64,000 nucleotides of DNA from positions 3,266,001-3,330,000 of the forward strand of contig NZ_CP095462.1 in the NCBI RefSeq assembly GCF_023022965.1, given 5' to 3'. The notes under the pieces were generated by a model. It made no database searches. It worked only from the letters and a program-made list of their open reading frames with translations, and was not told where the DNA came from. Shown in pieces: positions 8,546 through 17,028 of this stretch; within the stretch, counting starts at the first letter, position 1; every line of letters begins with the position of its first letter. The DNA is from Ectobacillus sp. JY-23 (lineage in GTDB: Bacteria > Bacillota > Bacilli > Bacillales > Bacillaceae_G). The position numbers were made by a program, and so were the translations under genes.

Positions 8546-8740
8546 ATGACAAGAACAAACAAATTGGCTGTTCCTGGTGCACAAGCTGCATTGGATCAAA
8601 TGAAATACGAGATTGCTTCTGAGTTTGGCGTAAACCTTGGACCTGAAGCTACAGCTCGTGCAAACGGCTCTGTAGGTGGTGAAATCACAAAGCGTCTTGT
8701 AGCTTATGCTGAACAACACCTAGGTGGCGTACAACGATAA
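8546..8740 (+). CDS. Alpha/beta-type small acid-soluble spore protein
   Basis: A 64-residue SASP with the same two conserved blocks as its divergent partner: the GPR cleavage region [12 protein letters not shown] and [12 protein letters not shown]. It differs mainly at the N-terminus (MTRTNK instead of a glutamine/serine-rich leader) and in the last ten residues. The SD AAAGGAGGTG lies directly upstream. Expected in the forespore under sigma-G, binding DNA in the A-form and giving UV and heat resistance. Confidence 0.95.
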   Translation: MTRTNKLAVPGAQAALDQMKYEIASEFGVNLGPEATARANGSVGGEITKRLVAYAEQHLGGVQR

Positions 8741-8750
8741 AAATGGCTAT

Positions 8751-8779
8751 AAAGGGCGGGGAGTTCCCGCCCTTTTCTG
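8751..8779 (+). terminator. Terminator of the rightward SASP gene
   Basis: AAAGGGCGGG (8751-8760), loop GAGTT, CCCGCCCTTTT, then T-rich sequence. Confidence 0.9.
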
Positions 8780-8807
8780 TTTCTTAATATAAATATAGTG
8801 GAGGAAC

Positions 8808-9038
8808 ATGATGGGAGTATGTCCACTTTGTAATGGCTTTATAAGTAGTGTATACACTTGTCCTCATTGTGCTGGAAAGGTGGAAGACCGGGGAAAAGCT
8901 GTTGATTACATTGATGACTACAGTGCTTACATGGATGAAAATATTCTGCAAGAAAATATGGCTACCTCGATTTGTACCCATTTATTTTATTGCACATCTT
9001 GTGAAAATCAATATCAAATTCAGGTTCAGGAAATATAA
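8808..9038 (+). CDS. Small zinc-ribbon protein, function unknown
   Basis: A 76-residue soluble protein with two CxxC pairs close to the N-terminus (CPLC at about 5-8 and CPHC at about 18-21), typical of a zinc ribbon, and a third pair CTSC near the C-terminus. An acidic middle with several Asp and Tyr separates them. The SD GGAGG ends only 3 nt before ATG 8808, so ATG 8811 (6-nt gap) is a slightly better start. It sits alone between two terminators. No function is recognised. Confidence 0.7.
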   Translation: MMGVCPLCNGFISSVYTCPHCAGKVEDRGKAVDYIDDYSAYMDENILQENMATSICTHLFYCTSCENQYQIQVQEI

Positions 9039-9075
9039 AAGGAAGCTGCACCAACTGTATGCAGCTTCCTTTTAT
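9037..9075. terminator. Bidirectional terminator
   Basis: AAAAGGAAGCTGCA (9037-9050) pairs with TGCAGCTTCCTTTT (9060-9073). It serves the zinc-ribbon gene on plus and probably msmX on minus. Confidence 0.85.
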
Positions 9076-9114
9076 TTGATTTAGCTCTGAACGAGTCGCT
9101 TTCGCTTTTCTTAT

Positions 9115-10227
9115 TTACTTCTCGTTTGCGTGACGAATGCGAACTTCTGAGTCTACGTCGAAGAAGTGAACTTTGTTCATGTCAAATCCTAATGTGATGG
9201 ATTGACCTGGCTTGTATTCAGTACGAGAGTCAACACGTGCTACGAAGTCTTGACCGCCTACTTGAGAGTAAAGCATTGTTTCTGCACCTAATAGCTCAGC
9301 TACTTCAATTTTTGCTTCTACTGTAGAGCCTACTGCAGAAGAGATGAATACAGGCTCGTCATGAATTTCTTCTGGACGGATACCCATGATAATCTCTTTG
9401 CCGATGTAGTTTTGTTCGCGAAGGTACTTCAGTTTACCTTCAGGCACTTGTAGGCGAAGGTTACCTGCTACGAAAGAATCGTTTTCAAGTGTACCGCGGA
9501 AGAAGTTCATCGCTGGAGAACCGATAAAGCCGCCTACGAACACATTCTCAGGACGCTCATATACTTCCTTCGGAGAACCTACTTGTTGGATTAAACCATC
9601 CTTCATAACAACAAGGCGTGTCGCCATTGTCATTGCTTCTGTTTGGTCGTGCGTTACATAAATCGTTGTTGTACCAAGACGTTGGTGAAGTTTAGAAATT
9701 TCAGCACGCATTGATACGCGAAGTTTTGCATCAAGATTGGATAAAGGCTCGTCCATCAAGAACACTTTTGCGTCACGAACGATTGCGCGACCTAATGCTA
9801 CACGTTGACGTTGCCCCCCGGAAAGCGCTTTAGGTTTACGCTCTAAGTATTGCTCAAGGCCTAGGATACGAGCTGCTTCTTTTACACGCTTATCAATTTC
9901 TTCTTTTGAGAATTTACGAAGCTTTAAGCCGAAAGCCATATTATCATATACGCTCATGTGTGGATACAACGCGTAGTTTTGGAATACCATTGCAATGTCG
10001 CGATCTTTTGGTGCAACGTCGTTCACGCGCTTACCATCAATGAAAAAGTCACCTTTTGAAATTTCTTCAAGACCTGCAATCATACGAAGTGTAGTAGATT
10101 TACCACAACCTGAAGGACCTACAAATACAATAAATTCTTTATCTGCAATGTGCAGGTTAAAATCTGTTACTGCTGTTACGTTGTTATCATAAATTTTATA
10201 AATATGCTCTAATTTTAATTCAGCCAT
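9115..10227 (-). CDS. msmX: Carbohydrate ABC importer ATPase, MsmX/UgpC type
   Basis: ATPase of the CUT1 sugar-importer subfamily, 370 residues (B. subtilis MsmX is 365). It carries Walker A GPSGCGKST, Q-loop QNYALYPHMSV, signature LSGGQRQR, Walker B VFLMDEPLSNLDAKLR and H-loop VTHDQTEA, followed by a C-terminal regulatory OB-fold domain of about 130 residues (MGIRPEEI). It stands alone with no permease or binding protein nearby, which fits MsmX, a shared ATPase energising several sugar ABC importers. UgpC (glycerol-3-phosphate) is the alternative name used in related genomes. A cre-like site lies upstream. Confidence 0.88.
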   Translation of the reverse strand: MAELKLEHIYKIYDNNVTAVTDFNLHIADKEFIVFVGPSGCGKSTTLRMIAGLEEISKGDFFIDGKRVNDVAPKDRDIAMVFQNYALYPHMSVYDNMAFGLKLRKFSKEEIDKRVKEAARILGLEQYLERKPKALSGGQRQRVALGRAIVRDAKVFLMDEPLSNLDAKLRVSMRAEISKLHQRLGTTTIYVTHDQTEAMTMATRLVVMKDGLIQQVGSPKEVYERPENVFVGGFIGSPAMNFFRGTLENDSFVAGNLRLQVPEGKLKYLREQNYIGKEIIMGIRPEEIHDEPVFISSAVGSTVEAKIEVAELLGAETMLYSQVGGQDFVARVDSRTEYKPGQSITLGFDMNKVHFFDVDSEVRIRHANEK

Positions 10228-10318
10228 GAAAACATCCTCCTGATCATTGTTGAAATCGTTTTCTTATAGTGTCAGTGTATCCCAATTCTACACGTGCGTA
10301 AATGTATAACCTGACCAA

Positions 10319-10332
10319 AAAAAACGCTTTCA
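10319..10332 (-). promoter_or_regulatory. cre-like site upstream of msmX
   Basis: TGAAAGCGTTTTTT on the minus strand matches 12 of 14 positions of the CcpA consensus TGWNANCGNTNWCA. Role inferred. Confidence 0.35.
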
Positions 10333-10361
10333 TTTGTGCAATGTGTACAAATGTAGAATAG

Positions 10362-10396
10362 AATGAAAGCTGCCGTGGCTTACAGCAGCTTTCATT
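10362..10396 (-). terminator. Hairpin at the end of the PucR-like gene
   Basis: A perfect 12-bp stem (10362-10373 with 10385-10396) overlaps the last codons of the PucR-like gene. The T tract beyond it on minus is weak, so termination is probable but not certain. Confidence 0.55.
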
Positions 10397-11240
10397 GGTA
10401 TAAGCATAGAGAAAGGTACACGGCAACTGCACCTTTAAAGTTTTTGATATCGATTCCTGTTTTTTCGATAAATTTATCAACGCGATATTGAACGCTATTT
10501 CGATGCATATATTGCTGTTTTGCTGCAAGCGATACGTTCATATTTGCTTCTAAAAACATTTTTACTGTATGAAGTAGATCTGCATCATTTACTGTTTGGA
10601 GTACCGGCAGCAAGGCATCTGGTTTTTCTATCACAAAATGAGGCAAAATATCTTCTAAATCCATGATGTGGCGATGGGATTTACGAGTGCAAAGAAATCC
10701 ATCATGTTCCCATTGAAACCAAAAAAGAAGTGAATTATCTACAGGTCTTAGCTTGCCCACCAGTATATGTAGGGTAATAAAAAAATCTGATGTTAATGTT
10801 TGAAATGCATCTTTGTCTAGAAACACATCCACATTTGTATCAAGGTACTGCTCAATAATGACTCCCGTTTTGTCGTCCTTCCACACAATGATGAATTCAG
10901 TTGACAATAGTCCGCTCAGCGCTTCTTGCCATGCCTGTTTTTCAAAAAAGGGCTGTTTTAAGGAAAAGTGTAAAAAGCGAACAGCCTTTGCTTCTGTTAA
11001 AGGATAAGAGGCAGATTGAAACAAGAAGGACTTCCATGCTTTCTGCGCTGGTGACCAATCATCTTCGAGAAGAGGAGTTAAAAAAAGAGAGAGAAGAGCT
11101 TCGTCTTTTTTCGTAAGATTTTCTTTTAAAATTCCAAATTTTTGTCCGCTTGTATCGGCATACCATCTATATAGGGCATAGGTATCTTCAGATGTATCGG
11201 TAACCACTGTACCGTAGTATTGTTTCAGTTTGTCTAACAT
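10392..11240 (-). CDS. PucR/CdaR-family transcriptional regulator
   Basis: A 282-residue protein whose last 65 residues form the PucR-type helix-turn-helix: LLHTVKMFLEANMNVS, then HRNSVQYRVDK and a closing FKGAVAVYLSL block. The N-terminal 200 residues show no recognised sensory domain. The start ATG 11240 has GAGGAG and a 7-nt gap; an ATG 15 nt upstream lies before this SD and is less likely. It sits just upstream of msmX in the same direction, 164 nt away and separated by a hairpin, so a role in sugar uptake is possible but only inferred from position. Confidence 0.72.
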   Translation of the reverse strand: MLDKLKQYYGTVVTDTSEDTYALYRWYADTSGQKFGILKENLTKKDEALLSLFLTPLLEDDWSPAQKAWKSFLFQSASYPLTEAKAVRFLHFSLKQPFFEKQAWQEALSGLLSTEFIIVWKDDKTGVIIEQYLDTNVDVFLDKDAFQTLTSDFFITLHILVGKLRPVDNSLLFWFQWEHDGFLCTRKSHRHIMDLEDILPHFVIEKPDALLPVLQTVNDADLLHTVKMFLEANMNVSLAAKQQYMHRNSVQYRVDKFIEKTGIDIKNFKGAVAVYLSLCLYQ

Positions 11241-11295
11241 GTAACATCTCCTCATGTAAGCCTTATTACATTAAGTGTAGCACAGAAATTTTAAA

Positions 11296-11323
11296 CATAA
11301 AAACCCTTCATACGAAGGGTTTT
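11296..11323. terminator. Terminator of the yheE operon
   Basis: AAAACCCTTC (11300-11309) pairs with GAAGGGTTTT (11314-11323), loop ATAC, with T residues on either strand. Confidence 0.85.
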
Positions 11324-11325
11324 CC

Positions 11326-11529
11326 TTATTCATATATGTGATATAGCATAAGCTCATGGATATGGGCAGTTATTTCTTTTTCATGCCTAGCATCAGGGGT
11401 AGTATCTCCCCATTCAATTTGGCCATCTTTATGATACGTGGCTGTGTAATATATCTTTTGGAAGAAAAAGGAAATACGCCAGCCTGGTAATGAAGTGAAT
11501 AAAGGCTTGTATTGAAAGTGTGTAAACAT
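11326..11529 (-). CDS. yheE: YheE family protein
   Basis: A 67-residue protein beginning MFTHFQYKPLF and ending ELMLYHIYE, recognised as YheE (72 residues in B. subtilis) from its HFQ-KPLF start, the LPGWRISF motif and the conserved end. The start ATG 11529 has a strong AAAGGAGAG; the longer upstream frame begins inside the preceding gene and lacks an SD. It is the last gene of the yheC/yheD operon, 47 nt after the fourth ATP-grasp gene. Function is unknown; context points to the spore coat. Confidence 0.8.
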   Translation of the reverse strand: MFTHFQYKPLFTSLPGWRISFFFQKIYYTATYHKDGQIEWGDTTPDARHEKEITAHIHELMLYHIYE

Positions 11530-11576
11530 ATGTGTCTCTCCTTTGATGATGATGCTGTATAAAATACGACACAGTG

Positions 11577-12719
11577 CTACAAAAATCCTGCTTCGTGAAA
11601 ACATATGGTGACAAGATTTTGAATGACCTGCGCTTCGATGGCAGCCTCATCAAAACGCATCGGCTTTGCGTTTGCTTCAAAGATATAATACCGTCCATTC
11701 GGATCGACACCGATATCTAGTGAGAATTCACGAACACGTCCAAAAGATGCCATTAAGCTTTGCCCGCAGAGGTCAACGAGGTGTTCTAGCTCCTTGGAGC
11801 GCACCGGTCTTTTTAATTCTTCTAACGCAATCATATGTCCACCGTTTGGGATATGCGTAACAATATTTCCAATACCTGCAACACGAACGCCAATACCGCT
11901 AATTCTAAAAGATCCGTGTACATAATGAGAAACAAGGCGCAAATCATATTTTTTACCATCATGTTCATCGTGTTCAATTGCTTGCTGTGCAATGAATGAG
12001 GAGTGTTCATGACGAAGCATTTCCCACAGCGCCTCATGGCTGCACATATAGGGAGAAGTAACGGGCCTTTCGACACGCAACATATCACCTTGACTTGTTA
12101 TGCGTAATAGTTTTTTTCCTTTTGCACTATGAGTCTGCTTGATATATAAAACGGAATGAATAGCAAGCTGTTGATAGAGGTCTTTTTCAGTTTCAATTAG
12201 AATAGTGTCCGGTAAATAGCGCTGTAATTGTTCTTCAGTTGAAAGAGCTTTGTAAACATCCCACTTTGAAAAAAATCCTGGATTGAAAATTGGAATATTT
12301 TTGTTAGATAGTGTGTTTAGTGTATATTGCGCTGCTTTAGTTTGTTCTTGTGTACGATTAGAAATCCGGTTATATACGACATCTGGATAAGGCATCTGAT
12401 AGGCAATCCAAGATTGCTTTTGTTGCATGTACCCCACAATATAATCGCTTTTCAAATTATAAGATGTAAAAAGAAAGCCGATTCCATTGTTAGACTGGAT
12501 GGTATGCAGCAAAGCACTGAGTCTTTTCCAATCTCCATAACCTTTACCTTCTGCACTTCCTCCTATGAGAACGCCTATTAAAGGACCGACCCGACCGGCA
12601 TGTGTACGAACTTTAAATGTTTGAGCTTGTAGAGGGATAGAAGCAGTCAAAGCGATGTGACCCAATCTTTGTTTTGGAGTATCAGAGTACCATACGCCTT
12701 TTTTATAACCAATTATCAT
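11577..12719 (-). CDS. YheC/YheD-type ATP-grasp protein with eroded nucleotide loop
   Basis: Fourth of four paralogous YheC/YheD proteins, 380 residues. Family motifs are the GPLIGVLIGG block near residue 45, FNPGFFSKWDVY and the C-terminal metal site FEANAKP. The glycine-rich nucleotide loop, KPMNGSLGNGI in the neighbouring YheD, reads KQTHSAKGKKL here: the proline and two glycines are lost. ATP binding may therefore be weakened or altered. The start ATG 12719 overlaps the previous stop by ATGA. YheC and YheD are known as endospore coat-associated proteins in B. subtilis; the reaction catalysed is not known, though ATP-grasp enzymes usually ligate amino acids or peptides. Confidence 0.83.
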   Translation of the reverse strand: MIIGYKKGVWYSDTPKQRLGHIALTASIPLQAQTFKVRTHAGRVGPLIGVLIGGSAEGKGYGDWKRLSALLHTIQSNNGIGFLFTSYNLKSDYIVGYMQQKQSWIAYQMPYPDVVYNRISNRTQEQTKAAQYTLNTLSNKNIPIFNPGFFSKWDVYKALSTEEQLQRYLPDTILIETEKDLYQQLAIHSVLYIKQTHSAKGKKLLRITSQGDMLRVERPVTSPYMCSHEALWEMLRHEHSSFIAQQAIEHDEHDGKKYDLRLVSHYVHGSFRISGIGVRVAGIGNIVTHIPNGGHMIALEELKRPVRSKELEHLVDLCGQSLMASFGRVREFSLDIGVDPNGRYYIFEANAKPMRFDEAAIEAQVIQNLVTICFHEAGFL

Positions 12720-14080
12720 TGAAACAGTTCCTCTGGTGCAAATAAAGCTTTTTCTGTAAGATGCAAGGCATAATCGAGGAATAACTCTTTGGTAATACGG
12801 TCGCCTTCTCGGAGTTTTGGGTAATCAAAAATAGAGCGCCCTGGCTTTGAATTTGCTTCAAAAAGCCAAACATGGCCGTTTTTATCAACACCTACATCAA
12901 AGCCAATTTCACCGATGTAACCAGTGACGGTAGCATCAATCTGCTGGCTTAGCAGCAAAGCGGCTGTTGTCAAACGTTCCTTCATTATTTGACGTTCTGT
13001 ATCATCTGGAAAGATTTCTTCCAATGTTTTCACTTCACCGCCATTATTAATATGAGTAGTCATGCTACCTTGACCAGCTATTTTGGCAGCGATGGCGCTC
13101 ACAATCCATTTGCCGCTCCGATTTTTATTGGTGTGAATACGGAAATCTACAGGATTGCTGTTTACCCGTAGGAGAGGGATGCCTTGTTGTACAATAAATG
13201 TATGCAAATCTGCGTCCGTAAGAAGGTGGTTCATTAAAAATTCCAACGAATGATATTTTCGGAGTTTATTGCCGTCTTCATCACGGTAGCGGCAATAATA
13301 TTCGTTATGCTCAAAGGAGTATCTGACTTGATAAATACCATTACCGAGACTCCCGTTCATAGGTTTTATATATACATGTCCGTATTTGGAGAGAAGCAGC
13401 TCGACTTCTTCAAAGCCGGAAAACAACCTTGTTTCGGGCAGGTAGGAGGCTACTTCGTTATCGTTTTTCAGCAACTGATAAATATCCCATTTATTAAAGA
13501 AGCCGGGATTGAACCAAGGAATTAAATATTCCTGTTGCAATCGATTTTTCACACGTGCAATGGCACGGTGATTTTCTGTCCTGCGATTGGGAAGGCGATC
13601 ATATACAACATTTGGAAAAGGGACGTCATATTGTACCCAGCGTTCTTGGTTATAGAAATAGCCTGTGATAATTCCTTCTTGCCAATTGATATTATGAGAA
13701 CCAAATACGAATAAATAAGCCTTTTGCGCTGTTTGTGAGGTTAAAAGATTGGCAAAAAATAAAGAGCGCTCTCCAATCGGTCTTAGCTGAGATTCTGTAA
13801 ATCCTGCTGTGAAAATGCCAATCAATGGACCGATGATAATGGTAGCATCATGCAGGAAGACATGTATATCAGATAAAAAAGGCAGACGTAGCTCTTGTAA
13901 TACCTCATGTCCAATTGTAATGGTAGAATCCGATAAGTAGTCTGTTTTTACTTCACAGGGTACAACACAGGTACCAAAGGAGATATATCGCAGTGCGTTT
14001 GTTTCCGAGACAGTATATGGCACATACACAGTACTAGGCTCTCGTGTTCCTTCAGCAAGCTGGAATTGTTTCCGGTTCAT
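12716..14080 (-). CDS. yheD: Endospore coat-associated ATP-grasp protein YheD
   Basis: A 454-residue protein, matching YheD in length (453 in B. subtilis). It has an N-terminal beta-rich domain (about 1-100), then the IIGPLIGIFTAG block, FNPGFFNKWDIYQLL, an intact ATP-grasp loop (YIKPMNGSLGNGIY, about residues 240-255), and a C-terminal metal and catalytic site (GFDVGVDKNG then FEANSKPGRS). Of the four paralogues it is the most canonical. AGGGAG lies upstream and there are 4-nt overlaps with genes on both sides, so the operon is tightly coupled. Expected in the mother cell during coat formation. Confidence 0.87.
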   Translation of the reverse strand: MNRKQFQLAEGTREPSTVYVPYTVSETNALRYISFGTCVVPCEVKTDYLSDSTITIGHEVLQELRLPFLSDIHVFLHDATIIIGPLIGIFTAGFTESQLRPIGERSLFFANLLTSQTAQKAYLFVFGSHNINWQEGIITGYFYNQERWVQYDVPFPNVVYDRLPNRRTENHRAIARVKNRLQQEYLIPWFNPGFFNKWDIYQLLKNDNEVASYLPETRLFSGFEEVELLLSKYGHVYIKPMNGSLGNGIYQVRYSFEHNEYYCRYRDEDGNKLRKYHSLEFLMNHLLTDADLHTFIVQQGIPLLRVNSNPVDFRIHTNKNRSGKWIVSAIAAKIAGQGSMTTHINNGGEVKTLEEIFPDDTERQIMKERLTTAALLLSQQIDATVTGYIGEIGFDVGVDKNGHVWLFEANSKPGRSIFDYPKLREGDRITKELFLDYALHLTEKALFAPEELFQ

Positions 14081-15138
14081 AGCACATCCGCTCCCTTAGC
14101 TAGAGAATGACAATACAAAAGCGGAGCGCGATACAAGCCCTCGGCACAGGAAGGGTTGCTTTCAAGCAATACCTTTCGTCCAGGCTTGGAGTTTACATCA
14201 AGTAACCATACCGCACGATTTCTGTCAAAAGCTACATCAATTCCAATCTCAAATAAAGGAGGAAGCTCTTTCTCAAGGGCTGCAGGAACGGCTGAGATTA
14301 GAGTGTGCAAATCGCTTTCGAATAACGCTATATCACGGCGCGGATAGGATTGTTTCCAAGTAGGGTAGGAGAATGCATGACTGCCGGCATTGAGGTTAGA
14401 AACTAAGCTTTGCTCATCGCCAATCCTTACACCGCGCCCAGCTTCCTGCCATTTACCTTGTTCGTTCTTCTGTAATAAAATGCGAATATCAAAAGGTCTG
14501 CCCATACGGTCTTGTACAGAAAGATAAGGTTGCTTTACATAAGGACGGTGAAGTGTAGTGTTTAGCCAATTTATAAGTTGCTCCTTTGTCTGAAAAACTT
14601 CTTGCTTCACATCCTTGACAGATTGTATATATACTTCAAAGCTCTTCCGTCTCATGATAATATGACAGAGACCGTTTCCTTGAGAGCCTTGTAGCGGCTT
14701 TAGAACAACTTCACCTTTCTTGCTGATATCATCCCATACATTTTCCGTTGTAGCTGTTTCAGTAGCTGGAAGGTAGTGAGCAACCGTTTTATGTTTCTGC
14801 AAGATTGCGTAGGTTTGCATTTTATCGGGTAATCCGTGTCCTAAAAAAGTTGTACTGGGGCGCTTTTTCAACCATTCGACAATCGGTCTTGCTTTACGAG
14901 AGGCATCTGTGCCGTTGTAAAAACAGCGGTCATAGATATAAGAAGGAATTGGAAAGATTTCTTTTTTCCATGTTTGCGTTTCGTTATGAAATAAAAAACC
15001 GGATATGAGTTCTGTAGCCGGATTGATGTCAGTAGGTGTAAAGCGGACAACTTGTATATTGTATAAATGTCCTCGTTTCGCAATTTCAGTGAAATATTCC
15101 ATTTCAGTTGCACGTATTGATAACAAACCAAGCATCAT
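14077..15138 (-). CDS. yheC: YheC-type ATP-grasp protein
   Basis: A 353-residue protein close to YheC (363 in B. subtilis). The N-terminal beta domain of the longer paralogues is absent; the protein begins MMLGLLSIRATEMEY. The ATP-grasp loop VLKPLQGSQGNGL is intact. The C-terminal metal motif reads LLDVNSKPG, with Asp in place of the usual Glu. AAGGAGG precedes ATG 15138, the start is only 1 nt after the preceding stop, and it overlaps yheD by ATGA. Which of the four genes is the orthologue of B. subtilis yheC is uncertain; this is the best fit by length. Confidence 0.82.
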   Translation of the reverse strand: MMLGLLSIRATEMEYFTEIAKRGHLYNIQVVRFTPTDINPATELISGFLFHNETQTWKKEIFPIPSYIYDRCFYNGTDASRKARPIVEWLKKRPSTTFLGHGLPDKMQTYAILQKHKTVAHYLPATETATTENVWDDISKKGEVVLKPLQGSQGNGLCHIIMRRKSFEVYIQSVKDVKQEVFQTKEQLINWLNTTLHRPYVKQPYLSVQDRMGRPFDIRILLQKNEQGKWQEAGRGVRIGDEQSLVSNLNAGSHAFSYPTWKQSYPRRDIALFESDLHTLISAVPAALEKELPPLFEIGIDVAFDRNRAVWLLDVNSKPGRKVLLESNPSCAEGLYRAPLLYCHSLAKGADVL

Positions 15139-15139
15139 T

Positions 15140-16471
15140 TTAATTCCTCCTTAGCGGTTGTTGAGCAATTGAACAACAATAATCTAATATAGAGCGTACA
15201 GAAGGTCTTATTCGATCGGATGCAGGCATATTTTTAGACGGTTTTACATTTACCTCCAACAGCCAGGGGTTGCCGGATGTATCAATCGCCAAATCCATGC
15301 CAAATTCTCCGTACAGACCCCCATAGGATTGGCTGATGCATTTTGCAATCTCGATAGCCAATTCGTAAAGCAACTTTTTTAGGTGCTTTACTTCCTTTTG
15401 TTCAAAACCTGAATACAGCACTTCTTCTAGCTTATACATCTCTCCCCCCATCGCAACATTGGACACAAACTCCTGGGGGGAGGAAACACGAGCAACCGAA
15501 GATGAAACACGCCAGCCTGTTTCAGATAAGTGACACAACAATCTAAAGTCAACGGGACGCTCGGTGTATGTGTACAAACTGAGTCCTTGTTGAATAATGT
15601 ATGGACGCTTTCCAACGTAATGCTTGAGCGCTAGAAACAAATCTTTTACAGATGAATACGACCGACTGATATCACCTTGGAATGTAGTATAATCGAGTAC
15701 ATATTGCTCATTTTGCTTCGTAACTTTAAAGATATGGCGTCCTTGACTTCCGTATGCCGGCTTTATAAATAAAACAGGGAACATATTGAGAGACTCTTGT
15801 AAAACAGAAAAACTAGTAAATAAATATGTTCGTGGCACATATGGCTGTAAATAAGGAAAGTTTTCTAATGTATTATAAACCTCCCACTTGTTTAAAAAAC
15901 GATCATTAAAATAAGGGATACCATGCTGCGTGATAAGGTTTTTCCAATTGGCAAAATCATCACCTTGTTCTGTTTTACGTGAGTGTATACGATTATGTAC
16001 AACACTCGGAAAGGGCACTTTCTTTAAGAGCCAGTAGCCATCTTCATACGTGTAGCCTGTGCCCCACAAAGGTAAAGAGGTGACATAGAAAAAGCAGCCC
16101 TGTTTTTCAGAAAGTATTGCCAGCTCTTCGCAAAATGCAGAAATACTGCCGAATGAATCACTTTGTATTTCTGTGATTACTGCAACAACTGGACCGATTA
16201 ACAGCTCTTGATGAGACGGTAAATAACTGCATCTAAGGACGCGTTCTGCCGGTAAAAGAAGTTGTGATAATAGTTCTGGATGACAAACGATATGATTTCC
16301 AATCTCATCTATTGAAGTAATATTCACGAACACACTTGTTAGACCAAAAAAAATAGTAAAAGAGTTACCTGGGCGAAGTTTCCATTGCATAGCGAGCCGC
16401 TTCGATAAGTGAATTTCATGTAAACTCTTCACATTACCTGTGATAAGTTTGACTGTTGAACAAGAAAACAT
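15140..16471 (-). CDS. YheC/YheD-type ATP-grasp protein, first gene of operon
   Basis: A 443-residue YheC/YheD paralogue with the long form: N-terminal domain, LLIGPVVAVITE block (about residues 110-121), FNDRFLNKWEVYNTL, ATP-grasp loop FIKPAYGSQGRHIF and C-terminal LLEVNVKPSKN. It opens the five-gene operon. On the minus strand about 45 nt upstream, CAC, a 16-nt gap and CATAAGCTG nearly match the sigma-K pattern, which would suit a coat gene, but the last position differs. In B. subtilis yheB lies beside yheC; it is not present here. Confidence 0.82.
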   Translation of the reverse strand: MFSCSTVKLITGNVKSLHEIHLSKRLAMQWKLRPGNSFTIFFGLTSVFVNITSIDEIGNHIVCHPELLSQLLLPAERVLRCSYLPSHQELLIGPVVAVITEIQSDSFGSISAFCEELAILSEKQGCFFYVTSLPLWGTGYTYEDGYWLLKKVPFPSVVHNRIHSRKTEQGDDFANWKNLITQHGIPYFNDRFLNKWEVYNTLENFPYLQPYVPRTYLFTSFSVLQESLNMFPVLFIKPAYGSQGRHIFKVTKQNEQYVLDYTTFQGDISRSYSSVKDLFLALKHYVGKRPYIIQQGLSLYTYTERPVDFRLLCHLSETGWRVSSSVARVSSPQEFVSNVAMGGEMYKLEEVLYSGFEQKEVKHLKKLLYELAIEIAKCISQSYGGLYGEFGMDLAIDTSGNPWLLEVNVKPSKNMPASDRIRPSVRSILDYCCSIAQQPLRRN

Positions 16472-16610
16472 TGAAAACGCCTCATTTCCTAAACGATCTT
16501 TCTACAGCTTATGACACACAAAAAAAGTGGTGAAACGCCCATGACCGGATTATACATATGATAGGGAGTCTGTTATAGTTAGTGAGGAACATAAAAAGGA
16601 GGAATTATAT

Positions 16611-16964
16611 ATGGCTACAAATATGTATGATGCAGCATATGCGCTGCAAAAAGCAATTACAGAAAATCCCGATTTCATCGCTTTAAAGCAGAGCTATGCG
16701 AATGTGCAAGCAGATCCGCAAGCAAAGCAATTGTTTGATCAATTTCGTGCAGTACAAATGGAATTACAACAGAAGATGATGCAAGGACAACAAATTACAG
16801 AAGCCGACAATGCAAAAGCACAACAGGTTGTTGCGCTAGTTCAGCAAAATCCAAAAATCGCGCAACTAATGCAACAAGAGCAACGTATGAACATGCTGAT
16901 TGGTGACTTAAATAAAATTATCTTAAAGCCGCTTGAAGAGTTGTACGGACCTCTTGCGCAATAA
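16611..16964 (+). CDS. yheA: YlbF/YmcA family protein YheA
   Basis: A 117-residue helical, glutamine-rich soluble protein, the same length as B. subtilis YheA. It belongs to the YlbF/YmcA/YheA family, whose better-known members form the Y-complex that affects RNase Y, competence and biofilm formation. The specific role of YheA is unknown. AAGGAGG lies upstream. It diverges from the YheC/D operon and ends at a bidirectional terminator. Confidence 0.92.
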   Translation: MATNMYDAAYALQKAITENPDFIALKQSYANVQADPQAKQLFDQFRAVQMELQQKMMQGQQITEADNAKAQQVVALVQQNPKIAQLMQQEQRMNMLIGDLNKIILKPLEELYGPLAQ

Positions 16965-16990
16965 GAAAAGCGGAAGCGGCTCATTCAGCT

Positions 16991-17028
16991 AAAATAGCTT
17001 GATGCATTGCGCATCAAGCTATTTTTAT
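16991..17028. terminator. Bidirectional terminator yheA / DNA glycosylase
   Basis: AAAATAGCTTGATGC (16991-17005) pairs with GCATCAAGCTATTTTT. It reaches the stop codon of the minus gene. Confidence 0.9.
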
